Shown one piece after another: positions 61,053-64,000 of a stretch of DNA of 64,000 bases (positions are counted from its first letter, which is position 1; each line of letters begins with the position of its first letter). Location of the stretch: NCBI GenBank assembly GCA_021464245.1, contig JADCRB010000025.1, forward strand, positions 1 to 64,000, given 5' to 3'. Position numbers and translations under genes: made by a program. The notes beneath the pieces were generated by a model. That model ran no database searches, had not been told where the DNA came from, and saw nothing but the letters and a program-made list of their open reading frames with translations. This DNA comes from Carallia brachiata (Eukaryota > Streptophyta > Magnoliopsida > Malpighiales > Rhizophoraceae).

Positions 61053-64000
61053 ATGGCAACTTCGAATGCTATCTCCTCTGCATCCATTCTCTTCTCTCCC
61101 AGACAGGTATTTTCTTGATTGCTAATCACTATTAATCCAACTGGGTCTCCTCATTTCTTGTTAAAATTGTATAAAATGCAACTGGGGTTTTGTTTATTTT
61201 TGTGGGGGTCTTTAAAGTTACGTTCTTTTTTGGGATGATAATGCAATTTTATCTGTAGAGAGCAATGAGGAGGAAAGTGAATCAAAGAGTTAGTTATGGA
61301 CAGCCGGCGAGACGATTTGGGGTTCGAGCTAATGCAAAGGAAATTGTTTTTGATCAGAACTCGAGGTCGGCGATTCAGATTGGCGTTGATAAGCTTGCTG
61401 ATGCTGTGGCGATTACTCTTGGTCCTAGGGGTAAGAAGTCACTGTTTGTGGTCTTCCTTTTTTAGCTTGGTGGTCAAGTTACTCAAATTAATTAAATCAA
61501 AGTGCAGGAAGCCTGTTGAGAGAAAAATGCATTGTTAACATTGATATGCTTGTGTAAGTTGCTGATTGTAGGTTGAATTTCGTAATTAGATCCTAAAGCT
61601 TCTATTCATGCTGTGTAATGCTCTGCCATTTGTTGATATTATAAATGAAGACAATACCCTATTCTTTGTCTAATAAATTTATGGATGTAGGAGGAATGTT
61701 ACATCTTGTGGGAAAGCAACAATAGTTCAATTCTTACAACAAAAATTTCTGTGTTTTCTAGGGAGAAATGTTGTCTTAGATGAATTTGGAAATCCCAAGG
61801 TAGTTAATGATGGGGTAACAATTGCCCGAGCTATTGAGCTACGTGATCCCATGGAGAATGCAGGTGCAGCTCTTATAAGAGAGGTACTACTTCTTTGTGG
61901 TATTTCTTGATTCATGTAATTTACTCTTGATTTGCTTTGCCTATGACATCGTATATGGTTGCATGTGGTTTTTTTTTTCTGCATGAGAAATTTAGCTTGA
62001 CTAACAATCTGGATATGTGAATAAAGGTTGCAAGCAAAACCAATGACTCGGCTGGTGATGGAACTACTACTGCTTCAATACTTGCAAGGGAAATAATCAA
62101 ATTGGGGCTATTGAGTGTCACTTCAGGTGCAAACCCAGTTTCAATAAAAAGGGGAATTGATAAAACTGTGCATGGTTTGGTTGAAGAGCTAGAGAAGAGG
62201 GCTAGGCCTGTTAAGGGCGGTGATGATATTAAAGGTATTTAGTCTTTGCTATGCTGAAATTCTTTACTTCTGTTGCATATTCCAAAGTCTTTCTAACTTG
62301 CTAGTATATGATTGGTGTCTTGTTCCATATGTAGCTGTTGCTTCAATTTCTGCTGGAAATGATGATCTCATTGGGACTATGATAGCTGATGCAATTGATA
62401 AGGTTGGGCCAGACGGTGTTCTGTCAATTGAATCATCATCTTCGTTTGAGACTACTGTAGAAGTTGAAGAAGGAATGGAGGTTTGCAATATATTCCTTTG
62501 TTTGTGATTTTGCCCCTCTGTTGAGGTGTGGTATATATTAGTTCTTATTTCTTAATCATAAAATTATTTGTTCCTTCCTGCTTGCAGATAGACAGAGGTT
62601 ACATCTCTCCTCAATTTGTTACAAATCCTGAGAAGTTAATTTGCGAATTTGAGAACGCAAGAGTTTTGGTGACGGATCAGAAGATCTCCGCAATCAAGGA
62701 CATAATTCCTTTGCTGGAGAAGACTACTCAGTTGCGAGCTCCCTTGCTTATAATTGCTGAGGATGTCACAGGTGAGGCTTTGGCCACCCTTGTTGTAACA
62801 AGCTGCGGGGAATACTTAATGTGGCTGCCATCAAAGCTCCTGGTTTTGGTGAGAAAGAAAAGCTATGCTTCAAGACATTGCCATTTTGACTGGTATGTAT
62901 TTTTATCTAGAAAACTTGTGATGGTTCTGTTCATATTGCTTAATCATCATGCATTTGACTATGTGCTTCAGATCTAATGTCCTATTCTGCAAGAGTGGCA
63001 ATTTTTATGCTGTAGCATTGCCTAATAAAAGAATTAGTTAGCACAGATATGATATTGCCTTACAAACTACTTGGCTTATTAAATTAGTATTTGTTTTAGA
63101 AAAGGACGGAAATTATTTCTTCTTTTTGATATGTAATCTTGGTTATTTCTCCCATAGTGTGATTGGTGCACACATTGATTTTTGCATGGTTTTCCATATT
63201 ATAGGAGCTGAGTTCCAGGCCAGTGATCTTGGTTTGCTCATTGAAAACACAACCGTTGAACAGCTTGGTTTGGCTAGGAAAGTGACTATTAGCAAGGATT
63301 CCACCACCATTATCGCTGATGCTGCATCTAAGGATGAGCTACAAGCTAGGATTGCACAGTTGAAAAGGGAGCTGGCGGAGACGGATTCTGTTTATGAGTC
63401 AGAGAAACTGGCCGAGAGAATTGCTAAACTGTCTGGTGGAGTTGCTGTTATTAAAGTGGGAGCTGCTACTGAGACTGAGCTTGAAGACCGTAAGCTCCGT
63501 ATTGAGGATGCCAAGAATGCAACTTTTGCTGCCATAGAGGAAGGGATTGTGCCTGGTGGTGGTGCTGCTCTGGTCCATCTCTCAGCTCATGTTCCTGCAA
63601 TTAAGGAAAGATTGATGATGCAGACGAGCGACGGGGTGCAGATATTGTGCAAAAGGTAACTTGATTGTTCCTAGTCGCATATCTGATCATGAAAAGATTT
63701 TTGATATGGTCTTGTTTTAAGAAAAAAAAAAACGTTCTCTCTTTTTCCTTTTGCTGGGCTAAGAGAAGGGGAGGCACATAGAAAGAGAAGATAAAAGTTA
63801 TTGATTTTCAATCTTTCCCCGTTGAATTTGCTATGGTCAGATTAATTGTCTTGTTGGTCTTTATATTGTGCTTTCTGAGAAGATTTTTTTTGCTTGAGTT
63901 ATACTGAGCCATATGTTTATTTGCAGGCACTGGTAGCACCGGCATCATTGATAGCACAAAACGCTGGAATTGAAGGTGAGTTGGTTGTGGAGAAGATAAA
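61053..64000 (+). CDS. CPN60B: Chloroplast chaperonin-60 subunit beta (Rubisco-binding protein), partial, three frame breaks
   Basis: Exons: 61053-61106, 61259-61430, 61762-61883, 62027-62234, 62335-62480, 62588-62892, 63205-63655, 63927 to beyond 64000. The N-terminus ([18 protein letters not shown], then Arg-rich) is a chloroplast transit peptide. The mature part shows GroEL-type sequence: [32 protein letters not shown], the ATP-site [49 protein letters not shown]. It forms with alpha subunits the plastid chaperonin that folds Rubisco large subunit and other proteins. Three single bases are missing in conserved codons: ~62796 (gttgt.aacaag), ~62854 (gaga.aagaaaagct) and ~63614 (ttg.atgatgca), each best explained by a lost G. 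Splice sites and all other codons are intact. Either consensus errors or a very young pseudogene. The C-terminus lies outside the window. Confidence 0.93.

Noticed and set aside
1..64000. CRISPR arrays, operons, prokaryotic or viral gene clusters
   Set aside because: Nothing of the kind is present; the gene structures and repeats are those of a plant nuclear genome.

Overview
The window is nuclear DNA from a flowering plant, most likely a eudicot. It is AT-rich, its genes are split by short introns with ordinary GT/AG borders, and its gene families are plant ones (FAR1/MULE-like protein, LysM-RLK-type kinase, MIP1 leucine-zipper/DUF547 protein, class I TCP factors, chloroplast Cpn60-beta). 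The sequence alone does not identify the species. All reading was by eye, and exon borders come from splice sites, reading phase and recalled family sequences.

Layout. 1-4.5 kb: repeats only (a ~277-bp tandem duplication and a 0.5-kb inverted-repeat element). 4.5-7.1 kb (-): FAR1-related/MULE-transposase-like gene. 10.5-13.0 kb: intronless, broken copy of a PRP2/DHX16-type DEAH splicing helicase. A second, more decayed fragment of the same helicase (14.9-16.3 kb) is split by a ~1-kb pyrimidine-rich insertion. 20.2-20.7 kb: kiwellin pseudogene. 25.5-26.9 kb (+): LysM-RLK-like soluble pseudokinase. 27.3-31.5 kb: dense repeat block (1.1-kb near-palindrome, poly(A)-ended retroposon with a 14-bp target duplication, several MITEs, a hAT-type element with an 8-bp duplication). 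32.6-36.1 kb (-): DUF547 gene. 38.2-41.9 kb (+): GET3 ATPase, probably organellar. 44.0-49.2 kb (+): OTU deubiquitinase. 52.7-53.2 and 56.1-56.9 kb (-): two class I TCP genes. 61.1 kb to the window end (+): chloroplast chaperonin-60 beta, running off the edge.

The genes do not form a pathway; this is an ordinary plant gene neighbourhood with heavy MITE content between genes and in introns. I found no clearly new biological system. The points most worth checking are: (a) several otherwise intact conserved genes carry single-base frameshifts, most of them a missing G (OTU once, Cpn60-beta three times, kiwellin once), which points to consensus error or recent decay; (b) the kinase lacks canonical HRD and DFG motifs; (c) two copies of one CCGGTT-rich MITE family have readable 8-bp target duplications, which places the family in the hAT superfamily; (d) a tRNA-derived SINE lies antisense in a GET3 intron; (e) a long palindrome could make hairpin RNA.
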